This document shows positions 31,901-46,900 of a stretch of 64,000 nt of DNA, piece by piece. The stretch spans positions 18,630,692 through 18,694,691 of the forward strand of contig NC_086258.1 in assembly GCF_021018805.1 (NCBI RefSeq), written 5' to 3'. Made by a program: the position numbers and the translations under genes. The first letter of the stretch is position 1, and each line of letters starts with the position of its first letter. This DNA comes from Prinia subflava (Eukaryota; Chordata; Aves; Passeriformes; Cisticolidae). Under the pieces are notes generated by a model. The model was not told the origin of the DNA. It did not search any database and saw nothing but the letters and a program-made list of their open reading frames with translations.

Positions 31901-34900
31901 AGCAAGCCAGAACTCTGCACAGAGATTATGGACAGGTCTGGAGCCCTGAGTGCTTGGGGATGGTCTCCTTCCTCCAGAAAAATTCCTACCCCTTCCCCAG
32001 ATGCCCTTGGGCTGTTTGCCATGGGGTAGCTTTGTGATGCAGCTGCTTCAAAAGCTCATTGCTGCATCCAGGACAATCTCCAGGAGCTTTAGTCAGAGCC
32101 ACGTTTAACTGATTAGCCAATTAGTCGATTGGAAAATGATTAATTGACTAATTGGGGTGACAACTGCTGCACTCCTAAGAAAATGAAACAGATGGTGCCG
32201 AGTGGAATGTGTGTCTGAAGGGGACCCTGCTCTGCTGGGCAGCCCTGGAGATGCTGGGATGTCCCCAGGAGCTCTGGCTTGGGGTGGCTGGGGCAGCAGG
32301 AGGCCTTGGGGTGTTCTCCCTTCCCTGCCCCACTTTCTGCCTGGCTGTTGGAGGGTGCTGTGTGGCAATCCCCCGGCTCAGGGGGATTATGCCTAATGCC
32401 ACAGGGAATCAGATTTTAATCCCGGTGCCATTCCTGCAAGGCGGGGGAAGCGCCTTTGGAGACGGGGTTCCCAAAATACACTCCTTCCATCCTGCTGGGC
32501 CTCCTCACAGCACTGGTGGCTGGGGATGTCACCACGGGGGGCTGTGGCAGGTCTGGTTTGAGGATTGGTGGGTGTATCCTGCCAAATAGATGCTCAGTAA
32601 CACTGCTGTGCCAGTGTCTGCTTCTGTGGCCTCAGCTCTGTTCCAGGGCTGCCCTGGCACAGCAGGGCTCTGTTCCAAAGTGGCTGCGACCTGGGATTGG
32701 GAGAAGGTGATGGCCCCTGGCTGTGAGTCCTGCACTGTGTCCTCCCTAAGCACCTCCTGCAGGCAGCCCCTGGCCCCTCTCCTGAATTACTCACACCATT
32801 TCTGGAGTATTTTAAATTTGGGCTGGGCAAAGCCATGGCCCAGGCTGATGAGGAGACAGTGAGATGCAGCTGGAAATACCAGCACTGTCCTGGGATCAGC
32901 CCTGCTCCTTCCTTCTCTGTCTCCTGCATGTCCTGGCCCCACTCAACCCATGAGCAGAGATCCCCTGGGGCATATGGGGATCCTGCAGGCATCTGGCACC
33001 AGCCTGGGACGCTGCCCTGTGACCAAAACCACCAGAGCAGCTTTCCCTCCATTTTGGGCAGGGAGCTGGCAGGGACAACCTGGATCATGCCAGAGCAAGC
33101 ATGTTCAGGGGAGAGGTGCTCTCCTGGGGCTGCTCTCACTCTGCCAGCTCAGGGTCACAGCACTGGCAATGCAAGGGCAGAGAGATGAAAGACAAATGTT
33201 TTCTTTAATATGAATTCATGGAGGCTCTCAGTAAGTAGGTCACCTCCTATTCCTGTAGTGTTTTCCCTGTCTACATGAAAACCCAGCCTCCCCTTTTCTG
33301 TGTGTTTCCTGAAGTTTGTTTTCAATTTGCCAAGAAAGTTCCTGAGCTCAAAAAACAGCCAGAGGTTTCCAAAGCCACACACTGTCTCCTTTTTTAATCA
33401 TACCGTGTGGGCAGGGAGATGGGGACCTTCCTTTCCTCCCTCTTCCCTTATTATTTTCTGGTGAGGTGGCAACTAAACTGCTCTTTTTGGGCCAGTCTAA
33501 ATCCCAATTCTCACTTGATTTGGCAGAAAACCACTTGAGGGAAACAATCTTAATTGTCCTTGAAATCAGTCAAGCTTTACAAAGGTAATGAACAGCTCCT
33601 GCTCTGCACCAACACAAGGAACAGGATGTTACACCCTCTTTTTAATTTTTTCTCCTTCTCCTAATATCTCCCAAAGCAGCAGCCAGCTGAATTTTCTTTC
33701 CATGCACTTTTATGGTCACCCAAAGTGCTGATAAGCTGCAGCATTACCGCTGGTTTCCAGCTGGCCACGTTTGTTTGTTTGTTTGCCCATGGGGAGGGTT
33801 TCCCACCAAGGGAAGTGGAATATGGCCAAGCTGAATGTTTGGGGCTGCAGACCACAGCTTTGGGCTGCTTCTGTTCAGACATTTGTGACAAAGCTGGATA
33901 AAGGGTTTGTGTTTGAATCCCCTGGGAGCTTGGATGGCATTTAGGGATTAGAGAAACATTCCAGATCAGTAATTGAGCAGTAGCCCACCAGGACTTCCCA
34001 GGGAAGCTCCCCAAGATCATGGAGATGGAAAGAAGTGAGGAAATGTGGGCATTAGCAGGGGGAGGTCTCTGTGAAATTCCCAGCCCACTCCCATAGCTCC
34101 AGGCATGATCACTCCAGTGAAGCTCAAACACTGCTTGTTTCTGAGATCTCTGGTTTCCTCACCTACAAAATCAGGCTCTGACTTGCCTTTTACAAGGGAG
34201 TCCCCAAGGTCTGGCAGCAGCCAAATGTGGGCACAAGCTTGGGGTTGGAGAAATCCCAAAATCAAGGTATTGGACACAAGGAGAAAAATGCTTAAGGGCA
34301 GTATTGATTGGAAAATAGATGCTGATGCTGAATCCTGCGGGTGAGGAAGGGAGGAGAGGGGCTGTGAGGGTGGGGCAGATGGAGGAGGAGAGACAATCAT
34401 GAATATGGCCACAATAGCAGTGGACACTATGGGAAGGGGCTTCCTGCATTCCTGCAGACAGAGGATGCATTCATGTGTTGTGTACAAGCTGGGTTTTCCC
34501 TCCTGCCAGGGGAGTTTCACCCCTTTAGGGGTCCTGCTGGTGCTGGTTGCTGTCACCCTGGATACTGGTTGGTGGATAATGTGCAATTTTTCAGGGCCAT
34601 GCAGATAATGAAGTAACATCTTCCTTTTGTGCACCCCTTGGGAGCTTCCCCAGGGCTCTGAGGTTCGGGGAAGCAGCAGATGTTTCTGGGAGTGTGGAAA
34701 CCACAGTGCTGGATGGTTTGACGTGAAGCAGCCAAGCCCTGCAGTCCTTGGGAGATAAAGGCTCTCAGATAAGCAGCCCATGGATAACCCACAAAGGCAA
34801 CTCCCCACAGCAGCAGCTCCTCCTGGGCTGCCTTTTGGATTGACCTCCCCTCCTGTTGTTTTCTCCCATCTGTAGGAAGATAAAGCACGGGAGAGGTTTT

Positions 34901-37900
34901 TAAAAGCAAATAGTGCTCGAGCAAAATCCGATTGGAAAAGGATCGGCTTTGGCTCAGAGTCTGAGCTTTGGTGCTCTAATTAGCACAGGGCTGAGGCTGG
35001 CGAGCTGGGTGGGAGAGCACCCAGGAGAGGGAGACCTTGGTTTCCTCTTCAGGGCTGGTGACAGAGGGACTTGGACCCAGCTGTGCTGGTGCTCCTGGGG
35101 CTGCCTTGGCCCAGTGCTGTTTGCAGCCCTGGGATTTGCCATGGGGCATCTTCATTTCACAAGCCTTGTCAAGGGCTGCAGGAGAGCTGCAGGCCCCTGT
35201 GGCCTGGGATAGCTCTGCCTGTGGCACCATCCATGAGCCCCAAGCTTGGGAAAGGGCCCCTGGACAAGGGGAGGGAGGAAGGGAGGGAGGGAGAAGGAAT
35301 GCAGGTCTGGAGAGGGGAAGCGGAAAATGCTGTGAGTTAATCAGGGCAGGATTAGCATGTCTTGATAAGCCAAGATGGGCCTGCAAGGCTTTGAATCCAG
35401 GGAGAACAATGGCATATGGTTCCTGTGCTGTGGGATTTACTGGGATCTGCTTCCAGCAGGCTGCTCACTCACAGCAGTCCCCGCTGTTCCCAGTGCTGCC
35501 TGCAGCCAGGCTCCCGCCATCCTCTGGCCAGCAGCACCTTGGCTCTGCTCTGGGATCCACACTGCCTCCCTGACAGTGCCCAGCCTTTCTGGAGACTGGA
35601 GCTGACTCAGGAAATGTGTTGGGGTGGCCAGAGCGTTTGGGATGCAGGAACAGAGGTCAGAGAGCACCCCAAGGGAACAGCCCCACTGCTGTGGGTTGTG
35701 CCTCTCAGGAGGTCTCTGGTTCACAGATCTCTTGCTCTTTTTTTGTCTCTCCTCTCCAGCTGAAGATGAGAAGTTTTCTTTTAAATACAGCCCTGGAAAG
35801 CTAAGGGGAAACCAGTACAAGTCAATGATGTCCAAAGAAGAACTAGAGGAAGAACAAAGGTAAGTTGAGCTTTCTTTTTCTCCTTGCCCAAGCCCACCTG
35901 GCTGACACGCCCTTGGAGCAAGCTGAGTGTGCTCAGACCTCTCTCTCCCCACACTGCCCTCAGTGTCTCATTGCTCTGGAGTTCCAGGCCTCTCCCATCC
36001 AGGAAGAGATGAGAGCAAATAAAGTCACACTGATTTAGGAGATGGAGGCACTGTGGCCCTAAAATACCTTTGGAGCTCCTCTGGATGCTTAGACCAAATT
36101 TTCCAGCTGATGCAGCTGGTGTCTTTGCCCTGATCCCATTAGTTCTGTGCTGATCAGATCTGTTGAGATCTTTGGTTACTTCCCCTCCCCTGGCCCTGTG
36201 GATGGTGTCCCGACCTAGGACATGGGCACAGCTCAGAAACACTGGGGCAAAGTGAGGGAGTGAGAGGTTCTAGAGCTCGCTGAGATGGGGCTGGCACTGG
36301 AAATGTCCATCCCCAGGGCTACCTCAGCTGGACAGGGTGGGGATTTACCAAGTAGTGGGGCTGGTGGAGATGGAGAATTGTCCATTTTGCACTTCTTGCT
36401 GAAGTATCCTCCTGAGCCCTGCATGAAGAAAGGTTGAACCTGTCCTGTCACTTAAAACAAGATTTCTGTCTTGAGATTCCCCAGCTTAAACCAGGAATAA
36501 CCCCACAGCTGAGGGCTCTGCTGCAGGCTGCTCCCTTACAGGTGTCTGCAGCTCACACCCTTTCCCTGAGGGTGAGCTCCAAGGAACTGATTTCTCAGTG
36601 GTGGCTCAACAAGCCTGGGAGATGTTGTTCTCTCCACTGCTGTCCCAAGGGCTATGGGACCCAATTCTTCACCCAGAGGTTTGCAGACAGTGATTTAGGG
36701 GCATCTGTCACCCCTTGCCTGTCAAATCATGGTCTAAGCACCACCACAGCTGGCCTGGTGTAAAGAACCAAGTAGAAACTTGATAGCAGCAAGGAAGGCA
36801 GGGATGGGGGGATCACACCTCGCCCCTGGCTCAGGCATCTTCTGCTGGCAAACCTTGCCTTGAGGCTCTTGGGCAGCATCTTTGTGATGCCACCAGCTGG
36901 GCTGGCTGAGGTTTATCTGTGTGAGGTGAGCAGGGCACTGTGGTAGGCAGAGTAAATCCAGAAACCTACCCTGTTTTGGGGTCAGTAACAGAAATGAGCT
37001 CTGGTTTCTTCTGGCATGGGGTTGATTCTGCATTGGTGGCATCAGGAAAAAATGTTTGCTTTCTTCTTTTCCATGTATCCTTGTTGTGCCTGAAGCCCCC
37101 ACCCTGTAAACTGCTGAGCAGGGCTGTGAGTGTCACTGCATTTGTCACTTGGGATGGTGGTGGGGGATGAACTGAGTGAATGTCAGGGACACCCATGGGG
37201 CTAGGTGGGATCTGCTTTTCAGGATCCTGCTAAACGCCAATGCAAAAATCTACCTGCAGCTGGCAAGTTCAAACCCTTTGCACCAGCAGCTCCATCCAAA
37301 CCAGCTGAGCAATCACTGTTCAGGTTTTCAGGGCCAGGAGTCCTGCAGGGCCTTGGGCTGGTTCCTGTGTGGCAAAAAATGCCCTTGTTGTCACCTGGGG
37401 ACACTGAGGGACACTGCCTAAGGACAACAGTGGCATGGGGGTTTTGTACTCAGGACTGTAGAACAGGCTCCAGGGGGTGATGGACCTGTCCTGGGCACAT
37501 GGCACCGCTCAGGCACCGCTGCTCTTGTCTGTGTGGAGCAGTCCCAGGGCAGGACAGTGCACCTACAATTGCCTGGGCTTCGTGTCCCTTGGAGGCTCTC
37601 AGCAGCCTTCCCCACTGAGGGCCACTGGCAGACTTGTTTTTCCTACTGCTCCTTTATTTTCTTCTCTTCCGTATTTATGTTGTTCATTTCTTTAAGGCAG
37701 CTTTGTGAACTTTTTTTTGTCTTGCTTTGTTGCTGGCTTACTTTTCCCCCCCTCAAATCTTCACTGCGGCATCAGCAGCTTTTCATTGCAGGCCTCGCAG
37801 GTGGTGCAAGGGGGCAGGGCTGCTGCCAGGTAAGCTGGGTGAGCTGAGCACAGCAGCTCAGCCTTGTCCTGCATCCCTCTCCTTGCCCTGCATCCTTCTC

Positions 37901-40900
37901 CTTGCCCTTCCACCCCTCTCCCCCTCTCCACACGCCCCGACCATGCTGCTGGACCTGCTGTGACCCGGGTTTGCCACCTTTATGTTGCAGGATTGAGCTG
38001 ACCTCTGATCTCACATCTCTGTAGCGAGTACCTTAGGTCCTCGGCCACAAACATTCTTGCAAATCTTTTTGGTAAGGACACGCTGTTGCTTAGAAGTAGT
38101 GGTACCACTGATAACACCTGCTCGTGTCTGGGGTTATTTTGCTGTGGGGTTATTTTCCAGGGGAGGGGTTGTTTTGAGCTGCAGTTGGTTGCCTGTCCCA
38201 CCTCCCTCCCTGCCTGCCTCCCCTTCCCTCATAACAGATTAATGAGTCCACTCCCCTCTGCCTCCATCTCACTTTCCATGAGCACTCCAGGGCAAATGGG
38301 GGCTCTCACCTTGGGATGCTCACCTCTTCCATCCTTGCCTGAAGCTGGACATCCCACAGCCACTCCTTTGCACTGATTTGGGAAATTGGGGCTGCTGCAG
38401 AGTGGGTGGTTAGTCCTAAGGTGTGTTAACAAAACTGACACAGGTTCAGTGTTCGCCTTTGGCCCTGTCACTCCTCCAGCTTTCCCATGGACCAACAGGT
38501 TCCCATGTGAAGCAGCTGGTAAGCAACATCCCAAAAATGCAAGTTGGTCCTCAGAGGCTACTTGTTGTGCAGTTCACAAGTTTGAATGTTGGGACTCCTT
38601 GATTTTGGAGATGCCACTGAAAATATTCCTTGCCTGTTCCAGGAGGAGCTGTAGGACTTCAGACAGGAGTACAGGCATGCAGTAGATTTGGTTATTTAAG
38701 CAAAAAACCCCACTTCTGTTCTAACCTGCATCCCTGCAGAAGCTGTGGTTGTCCTGCCTACAATTCACTAGAGTCTTGTGGCTTCCAACTGCTGCTAAAT
38801 CTGGACTAAAAGGGGAAGGAATGTGACCTTCACTGAGTGGTGCAACTTCCTGCTTCTGGTGACTTCAGCCTTAAAAATTAGAGTGCTCAGTGAGGGAGGA
38901 GGACAGTAAATCCTGTTGACAAATACATCTGCTAGGGGTGGTGGCTGTGCTTGATCACACCTGGTGGGTCACCAGTCCTTCTGGAACAGAAGCACGTAGC
39001 CTTTGCCCCCCTGGGGGACAAAAACAGTCTGGGCAGGAAGGGGAAGAGTGCAGGGGAAGGATGCAGCCCTTGGTCCAGCCAGCACAGCTTATTCCCAAAT
39101 CCTTGTCTTCTGCACCTGAGGCTTTTGGCCATCTGTTGCCAGCTGTAGCTCAGGAAATGTGAGTTGTGGTGATGCAGCTGCCCCTGCTCAGACAGGGCTG
39201 AGGTGTGTGGGTGTGAGACACAGCCAGGCTGCCTGAGAGGTGCTGCTGTCCTGGCTGGGCAGCTCCAGTGAAGGGGACAGGAAGAGCTCCCCAGCTCATG
39301 CCTGCACTCGTGGATGGCTTGGAGAGGTCTCTACCAGATGCTCCTCAAACCTCCCTTAAGGCTGAAAGAAGTTAGTGGGGATTTTTTTTTCTGTTGAAAA
39401 TTTCTATGCTTGGGACTCTGCTGAATGTTGAGAGCTGCAGCAAGGCTCCTCTCCTAATAAAAGAGAATACCATAGGAGAAATGGCCCTCTTGGGGCTCTG
39501 ATTTCAGTTCTCTCTTTCCATGAAGCAAAACGGGTCCCAGCCAAGCCTTGGTTGGCCTTAGTGCTTTCAAAGGGTTGAGTTGTCTGTGCTCTCTCCTTGT
39601 CACTCTTGGCTAGGTGTGCTGGTGGGAGAAAGGAGAGCAGATCCCATCTGACAGGCTCCAGAAAGGTCTCTCCTCTCTGTTCCCTGTCTGGGATTGAGGA
39701 AGAGGTGGGGATGAAGAGGCAGATGCTGCCCCATGGCAGACCCATAGAACAGGGTCTGATGGACAGCACCAAACTGCCCTTGGCAGGGGCACTCCTGGAT
39801 GGAGCAGGAGCCCCCAGACCACTGTCAGTCTCTGTAAGAGTGCAGGAAAAATAGGGATACCTGCCCAGTTTCCCTGGCTAATGGGCTCAGTTCCCACAGC
39901 CAGGTGATCCTTTCAAGGAGCAAACTCTCCTCCTGCCCCTCAGTCCTCTCCTCTCACCTCCTGGTCAGCCACGGATGGGTTGAGGTGACACTGTTTGAAT
40001 ACAGACTGGGCTTAAGCCTGCAAACTCGAATGCATGCAAGGGGAATTGGATGGCTGTAAATATCAAGCTCAGCCCTTTTCTTAGTGGTAATTTAGCAATG
40101 GGCACCTGCCTCCTCCCCAGCTGGGTTCAGAGTGCCTCTTGGTTATGGGGCACTGAAAAAAACTGGAATTGCAGCAAGGCAGGATAGACCTCGGTTCTAG
40201 GGAATGTCAGAGAGCAGAGACCTTTCCCTGCTCTACAAGGCATCCTGAATGAAAGTGGGATGCAGCTGTGGCTTGAGGGACAGCCATGCAGAAGAGTGAA
40301 TTTTGAATGAGATAATGCTGGTGATGACAGCTCTGGAGCACACAAGGGCAGGAAGCAGCTGCAGAAGTTTCATGACTTGTTGACAGACCTCAACCTACTT
40401 CAGACATCTCCACTAGTAGCCATCCAAAAATAGGTGGGTGGACAGTGCTAGGGGAGGTTGCATTTCAGGAGAGCTGTCCATTGGCATCAGTCCCTGTCCA
40501 CCCCCTGAACTGCCATCACATAACCCTGGCTTGCCTGCTTGTTCTCCTCTCTGTACAGCATGGGAAGTGGGCGTCTTTCTCCTCCCTCTCTTTTGCTAAC
40601 CTTCCCCCCACCCAGTGGCTTTGCTGTCCTGTCCTGTCCTGTCCTGTCCTGTCCAGCATGGTGCTTCTTTTGGATGAGGGAAGCTGGTAAGTTTGGGCTT
40701 TTGCAGGGGTGGGTTATTGTTTGCTTGCTTCTCATCTTCTGCAGCACGATAGTCGTCCTGGGCTGAGGGAGGAGGAGTAGCAGCGAGGGGTGCAGAGCCC
40801 AGGGCCATGGCACTCTGCAGGGCAGGGTGGCCACTGCTTTACCGCAGCCACCAGCCACAGGGATGGCACCAGCCATGGTTGCTTTCAGCTGCCAAGCACC

Positions 40901-43900
40901 CGGGGCATGAGGTGTGTTTGCTTCCCACCTGCCTCTTGTAGTAAAGGGCACTGCATGTTTGGGGATCCCTGCTGAGCTTCCCCTCGTGCTCACTCTGTAG
41001 GTGCCCAACTCCACTTGGATGAGGAGGAAGTGTGCTGGTGGCCTGGTGCTGTTCTCTGCCCCCATATCCCCAGGGAAAACCTCCTCTGACTTACAGAGAT
41101 GTCAGTGGACTGGAGCCCTGGCCCTATTTATAGGCATGATTGAGTCATGAATCACCAAAAGCTTTAAGAACAGAGTAACTCAGGATGCCTCCCTCAGAAA
41201 GGCAGGGAAGGGGAGGCTCAGGAAGCCCCTTCCCATCTCCTCCTCTCCAGTCGCAGAGAGGAAACCCTTGCAAACTCCCCCGTAGCCTTTGCAGGGTGTG
41301 AGTCTCTGACTCTATGGAATGAGATTTTAGTTCAGACAGCAACTCTACTTGAGCTCCTGGGGTTTTCTTGGCTCAGGTCCTGAACTGTCCTGGCTTGTGG
41401 CTGCTTCTCTGTGTCTCCCTCACCCAGCACTCATGATTTGTCTTCATCTGCTTCTGCTTAACCTCGTGCAGCATGGGCAGCTGGCTGTTCTGTGCCTGCT
41501 AACTCCCTGGGAGCCCTGCTCTGCCTGTCCTGGGTTCCCCTGCTGCTGGAGAGACCCAGGGATGCAGGGAACTGGGGCATCTCACCAGGCTGGAAGCAAA
41601 CTGGTGTTCAGTGAGCTGGAGAACAAACACTGAGTGATGGAGGAAAGAGCAGCTCAGCCTGTCCGTGGCTTTTCCCACTGCTGTGGTGTTGGCTGGGGGG
41701 GTCAGGAGTGTCGCAAGGGAATGGGCACACAACTGATGGATGAGCTGGTCAGGAGCCCAGGCCACCTTCCTGGCTATGCTCTGGCCTTTCCAGCTGTTGC
41801 TGCTCTGGCTGGGAAATGTGGGAAGCCTCTGTCTCAGAATAGTTGTGGGCAAGGTCTGCTGGGGTGATACAGCCCCGATCCCACCGACTCCTCACCAGCC
41901 CCTGTCCTAAAGCCAGTGAGACTTGTGCTCCCTGGGCACACAGGTTCTGGCAGCCTCGAGGCACAGCAGGTATTTCCCAAAGCCCAGTGCACCTTTCAAT
42001 TTCTCTCTTAGTGGAGGAACTTCAGATTTTTGTTGATGAAGCTCCTTTTGGTACCTTTCACTCAATCCCTTTTCTCTTTTTTAAGCACTGTCTCTCCCTA
42101 TTCTGCATTTAAGTCCTCTCTGTGTTTTGCTGATTGGCTGAAGCAACTGCCTCACACTTTTGGGAATCAACATGAAAGCTTAGATTTAGTGTGTTATTCC
42201 TCATACTCTTCCTGCAATACCTCAAGTCTGGGTTATAATCACCACCAGAAATGAGATGGTAGCTGCCCCCATGGTAAAGAAACGGGGCAGTGGTGATGGG
42301 ACCATCCCCAGCAGTGAGATGGGAGAAACTTCTTGGGGGAGATCTCGACCACCCATTGCCAGGTCTGCCCAGCACTAAGGGCTATTATTGCTTGCTCTTC
42401 ATCCTCAAGGGTCAATCCTAGTTTGGAGTGAGAAGAGTCTGGTGTCCACCTTCCTTGCCAGGGTTTCAGAGCAGAGGACTGGTGGTCCTGGCAAGATCCT
42501 GAGCCAGGAAAAGGAGCTGGGAATGCTCTATGTTTCTGAAAAACATCTTTTTAAACAAAACTATTCCTGAAAAGGGCACAAGTAGTAACCAGACATGGTT
42601 ACAGTAGGATGCTCTGGGCTCCCCTTAGAATGAGTCAGGACTCCTTTGGAAAGCTGAAGTCCATGAATGGGCTACAGATCTCCTGACCTGCTGTGGATTT
42701 TTGCACACATGAGAGATAGATGCACATGGGAATGCCACCAGTAACCCCTGGTTTTCAGAGCTGAGGTGCTGTCTTCTCTCAAAAGCAAGAAGCCTTGTGT
42801 CAGTGCTGTGGGTGAGCTGGAGTGAAGGGAATGTTCCTGAGGCCACCAGAAGGACATGTAGTCTCCATGCTTCTTTGAGGCTTCAGTTCCTGAGCTGCCC
42901 TCTTATTCCAGGACCTGCTTTTGTCTGGGCTCTTTGTTCTCCAGCTTTTCCTTGCACAGAACCGTGTCCAGCTGACAAATCACACAATTCAGTGACTTGG
43001 CCATTGGCTTGGGCAAGAACAGAGACACCTGGATAATCTTTATCTGAAGGAAGGATAGAGCTTCTGGCAAAAGATGACCCTAACTTGGTTTGATTGATGA
43101 GCTGCTGGGGGCAAGCATGCTGATCCAAGGAGAGCGGAAAGGAGGGAAGAGCCAAGGATGAGCAGTGGCTCAAATCTCTGGGCCTCCATTCCAAGCTAAT
43201 TAAGACTTTCAGGTTCCATGGCTGAAATGCCAGAGCTTCTCAGCCTGGGGGTGTTATATGGCCCCAAATGTTCCAGAGAGGGACTGCCTCGTGCTCTTTG
43301 TGCCAGTTCCCCTGACAGCTCGCTCCAGGACCAGAAAAGGGTATCCCTGTTGTGCAGATGGGAATTTCTAGCTCTGATGTACATCCTCCATTAGGGTTGT
43401 GCTGGTTTTGAGATCTTCTCACCTCAGCTGTCAGCCTGGCCCCATGGAGATGAGTACCCCTGTGAGGGACTCATCCACCCTCTCTGATGTCCCCCATCCC
43501 TCCCCGTTCCAACTGTGGCACACTGGAGGGGACCTCCCCTCCTGGGCCCCCGTGGCAATGAGCTTATGCCCTCACACGTGAAATCTGATTATGCTTGTGT
43601 GACTTGAGTGGGATGATCCTCTCCTCAGCACCGCACATCCCGCAGAGCGATTATCCACTCCGGAAAATTTCCTTTCTTTGTCCTGATGGGGCAGCCACTG
43701 AGCCTTGGCAACGCTGCTCCAGTGACCCCAGACCCATGTGATGCTCCCCCAGCATCTCCCATCCAGGATCCGGGTCACTGACCCTGCTGAGAAGGCAGGA
43801 TTTTGCAGAAGAGTGAGGAGAAATGAGGCTGTTTCTCACCCTCACGCCACGGCTTGCAGGAGTAGGGGATGTCCAAATGTGGCTCAGATGTTACAGGCCA

Positions 43901-46900
43901 CGAACCCTATTGAATCCAGGAGGAATGAGGCTGGGGTGTGTCTGTATATTTGTAGGGTAGGTGATGTGTGTTGTAGCTTCCCTCTACCCCAGGGCAGGTC
44001 TCTGTGTCCATGGGCAGCTCTGTCAGGTGTTTCCTGATGTGGATGGTTCACTCATGGGAGATGCTGGGCCAGAAGATTTCAGCTGAGAACAAGGGACCAT
44101 ATTTTTTAGTCCCTGCTAACAAGGATGTGGAGGGAGTGCCTGGATGTCCCCACACACTAAGCACATCTCACCCTCCTTCTCTGGGACATTAAAAGGAGTG
44201 ACCTGCAGGGAGTCTGGGGATTTTACCTCCTTCCTGCAAACAGAATCTGTAGAAAGATTGAGAAAGGTTGAGCAGTTCAGGCACACCAGCCTGTGAAATC
44301 AGCACTTGATCCTGGCTCACCTGGCTACAGGTGGAAGAGGAATCTGGGCTGCTCAAGGGTGCCAGCAGCCCCAGGAGGCTCTGCACAGGACAGTGAGACA
44401 GTAACCCCTGCGGTTAATTAGTTTGGCCTCTCCAGCTCTTATTAGTAGCTCAGAAGGGTTCTAACATAGCTTGGTGCCAGACAAGAGGATTTGCATTTCC
44501 GATTGGGTTTCGACCATCCTGCTGCAGTAGATGAAGCAAAGTCCTTCTTAGAGGTTTGCAAACAGCAGCTTGTCCTGCCTGGAGGGGGAAGCTGCCTTGC
44601 CTTCCCCCCAACACACACACACAGAGGGCTCTCCCTGCTCGTTTATGTGAATAATAATGAACCAGCCTGAGGGGTGAAATGACTGAAATGATTTCTCTCC
44701 CTGTTTCTCTTTGCAGACCTGAAGACTATATGAAGTTGTCCCTAGCCTCCTCCTAAAGGCATCCCTTGGCATCATTAAAGGCTTGAGAGAAATACCAAAA
44801 CCAACCAAACACACCCATAAGAGAAATCCATAAACCCTCAAAACTTGGGATCCCCTCTTGGTCTGAAGTTGAGTTCTTCAAAAACTCCTGTCAAGTTTGA
44901 GGACATGCTGTTGTGTGGCCCCACGGACAGGGGCTGGGCCCAAGCAGTGACCTGAGTTGTGTTTGGGGGACTGGGAAGAACCTTCCTCCCTCTCCCCCAA
45001 ACAAAACCTAAACTGAACACTAAATATGCAACGAGTCTATTAGTTATGTTTGCAACATTTATTAGGCCATAAAATCCATGTTGTTCCTTTCCTGAGGTGG
45101 ACAAACCATAGCTCTGCTCTCAGACCAGCTGGGACCTTGTACCAGAATCTCAAGTTGTTTTGTCCTGGGGCCAAACTCCTCTTTATTGCTGGGAGGTGGT
45201 AACTGCCTGTGACTTCCAGTGTTGTACAAAGCTGCTTTACTCTGAGGGGTGGAGGGACAAAGTGGGGTCCATGTGAGGGATGGCAGACGATGGCTGGGCT
45301 GACTCAAATCTTGCTTCTGTAGTTCTTTTAGCAGAGAGCTGATTCTGTAGGTAGACAGGAGACTCAAGAAGTGACAAAGTTTGATAGTTTAGCTGTTCCA
45401 CTTGCGGTGGAGAGACCACACTTTGGCTGCTGTTATTATCTGCATCCTCACTTTTCCCTGCTCCTGTTCCCAAGAGGAGAGACCCAAGGAGGCAGCTCTG
45501 GCATTGAGGGTTCCCTCTGGCTCAGGATAAGATAGCAGAGGTCCTGGGGGAGGCACACTCCCCATTCCTCTGCCTGCTTGCTGTTCCAGTGCCCTCTTCT
45601 CTTGCTGGTCCACGGGAACCAGAGCTCAGCGTTGCCCCTCAGCTCTGTCACACAGAGCAGACGAATTTGGCTGGTCACATACTCGGGTTTAAATCACACT
45701 CAGCTGGTTTTTGAGAGAGAGAAGAGGGTCCAAGTCCTTTAGTGATGTTGTAGAAACACCAGGCTGGGTGGGGATGTGTCCTCCAAAGCTTCTCTGTCAC
45801 TGCCTCTTGGCTAACACTGCAAACATATCAGGAACCCAACAGGCTGCTTTTTTTCCCCTTTTAATTCCTATGCAGACAATACTTGAAACCTTGTACACAG
45901 TTGTCCTTTCCAGCGCCTGGGGTTGGCAAATTCTTCATTAACTGGCTCGTTTAAAGAACAGCAGGAGGCTTCAGCTTTAGAAGAGGCTGGGCTGCCCCTT
46001 CCCAGCCGACAACTGCAAGCGTGTTCAGTGGTTTGCATACGAATTTAGGCACTTCTGGACCCTGTGCTTCAACATCCCGCCAGCAGCAGCTGCTCCCCTC
46101 GGTGCTGGCTGGCTGACTGTGTCCCAAGCACCCAACTATGCAAAGAATGCCTTATATCCGTTGTGTTTAAGTTACATGGCAATATGTACATCCAGCAAAG
46201 TCGGTAGTTAAGTCCAGATTTTTTTGCTAGTGGCAGCAAGTCAAACTCTTTCTTCAACTCAAATGGCTGTCTGGGTATTTTTTACTTTTGTTTGTTTTTG
46301 TTTGTTTTGTATCTGATGGTGGCTCTTATACAAAGGACTGTAATTCTAGTGGCTTGAATCTGTAAAAATTGCCTTTGTTTGGTCCAATAAACCTTTGAAT
46401 AGTTTATTTGGTTTGTGCTTGTTCTCCCTACCTCCAGCAGCTTGTAATTTCTTCCTCCAGACATTAGTGTTGAAAATCTGGATTTTAGGTTAGAGGTACA
46501 TTCTGCCCTCCTATGACCTTTACCCCATAAATGATTACATTCCCATAAATGATCAGAGAAAAAATCTGGGATATTCCCCTATTTCTGCCAAAGCAAAGCA
46601 GTGTTGCAGCAGGATCCTGGTCTTGTTTGTCTGCAGAGCAATTAACAACATTCCCAATGCAGAGCTCTGCCCAGGATTTCAGCTGCTGTGGACACTTGTG
46701 GTGCTTAGCAGTTCCTAAACCCCAGATCTCCTACATACCTGTGGCTCACTGCCCCAAACCTCCAGCTAACTAAAAGTCTTGGATTGAAATGAGTCTAAGG
46801 GAGCTAAGTATGCAAATGTAATTACCTATGAAGAAGAATTAGGCTGCTTCAAAAATCCTTAATTAATCTATTTTGTTAGTAATAAGTAGAATCCTGTTTG

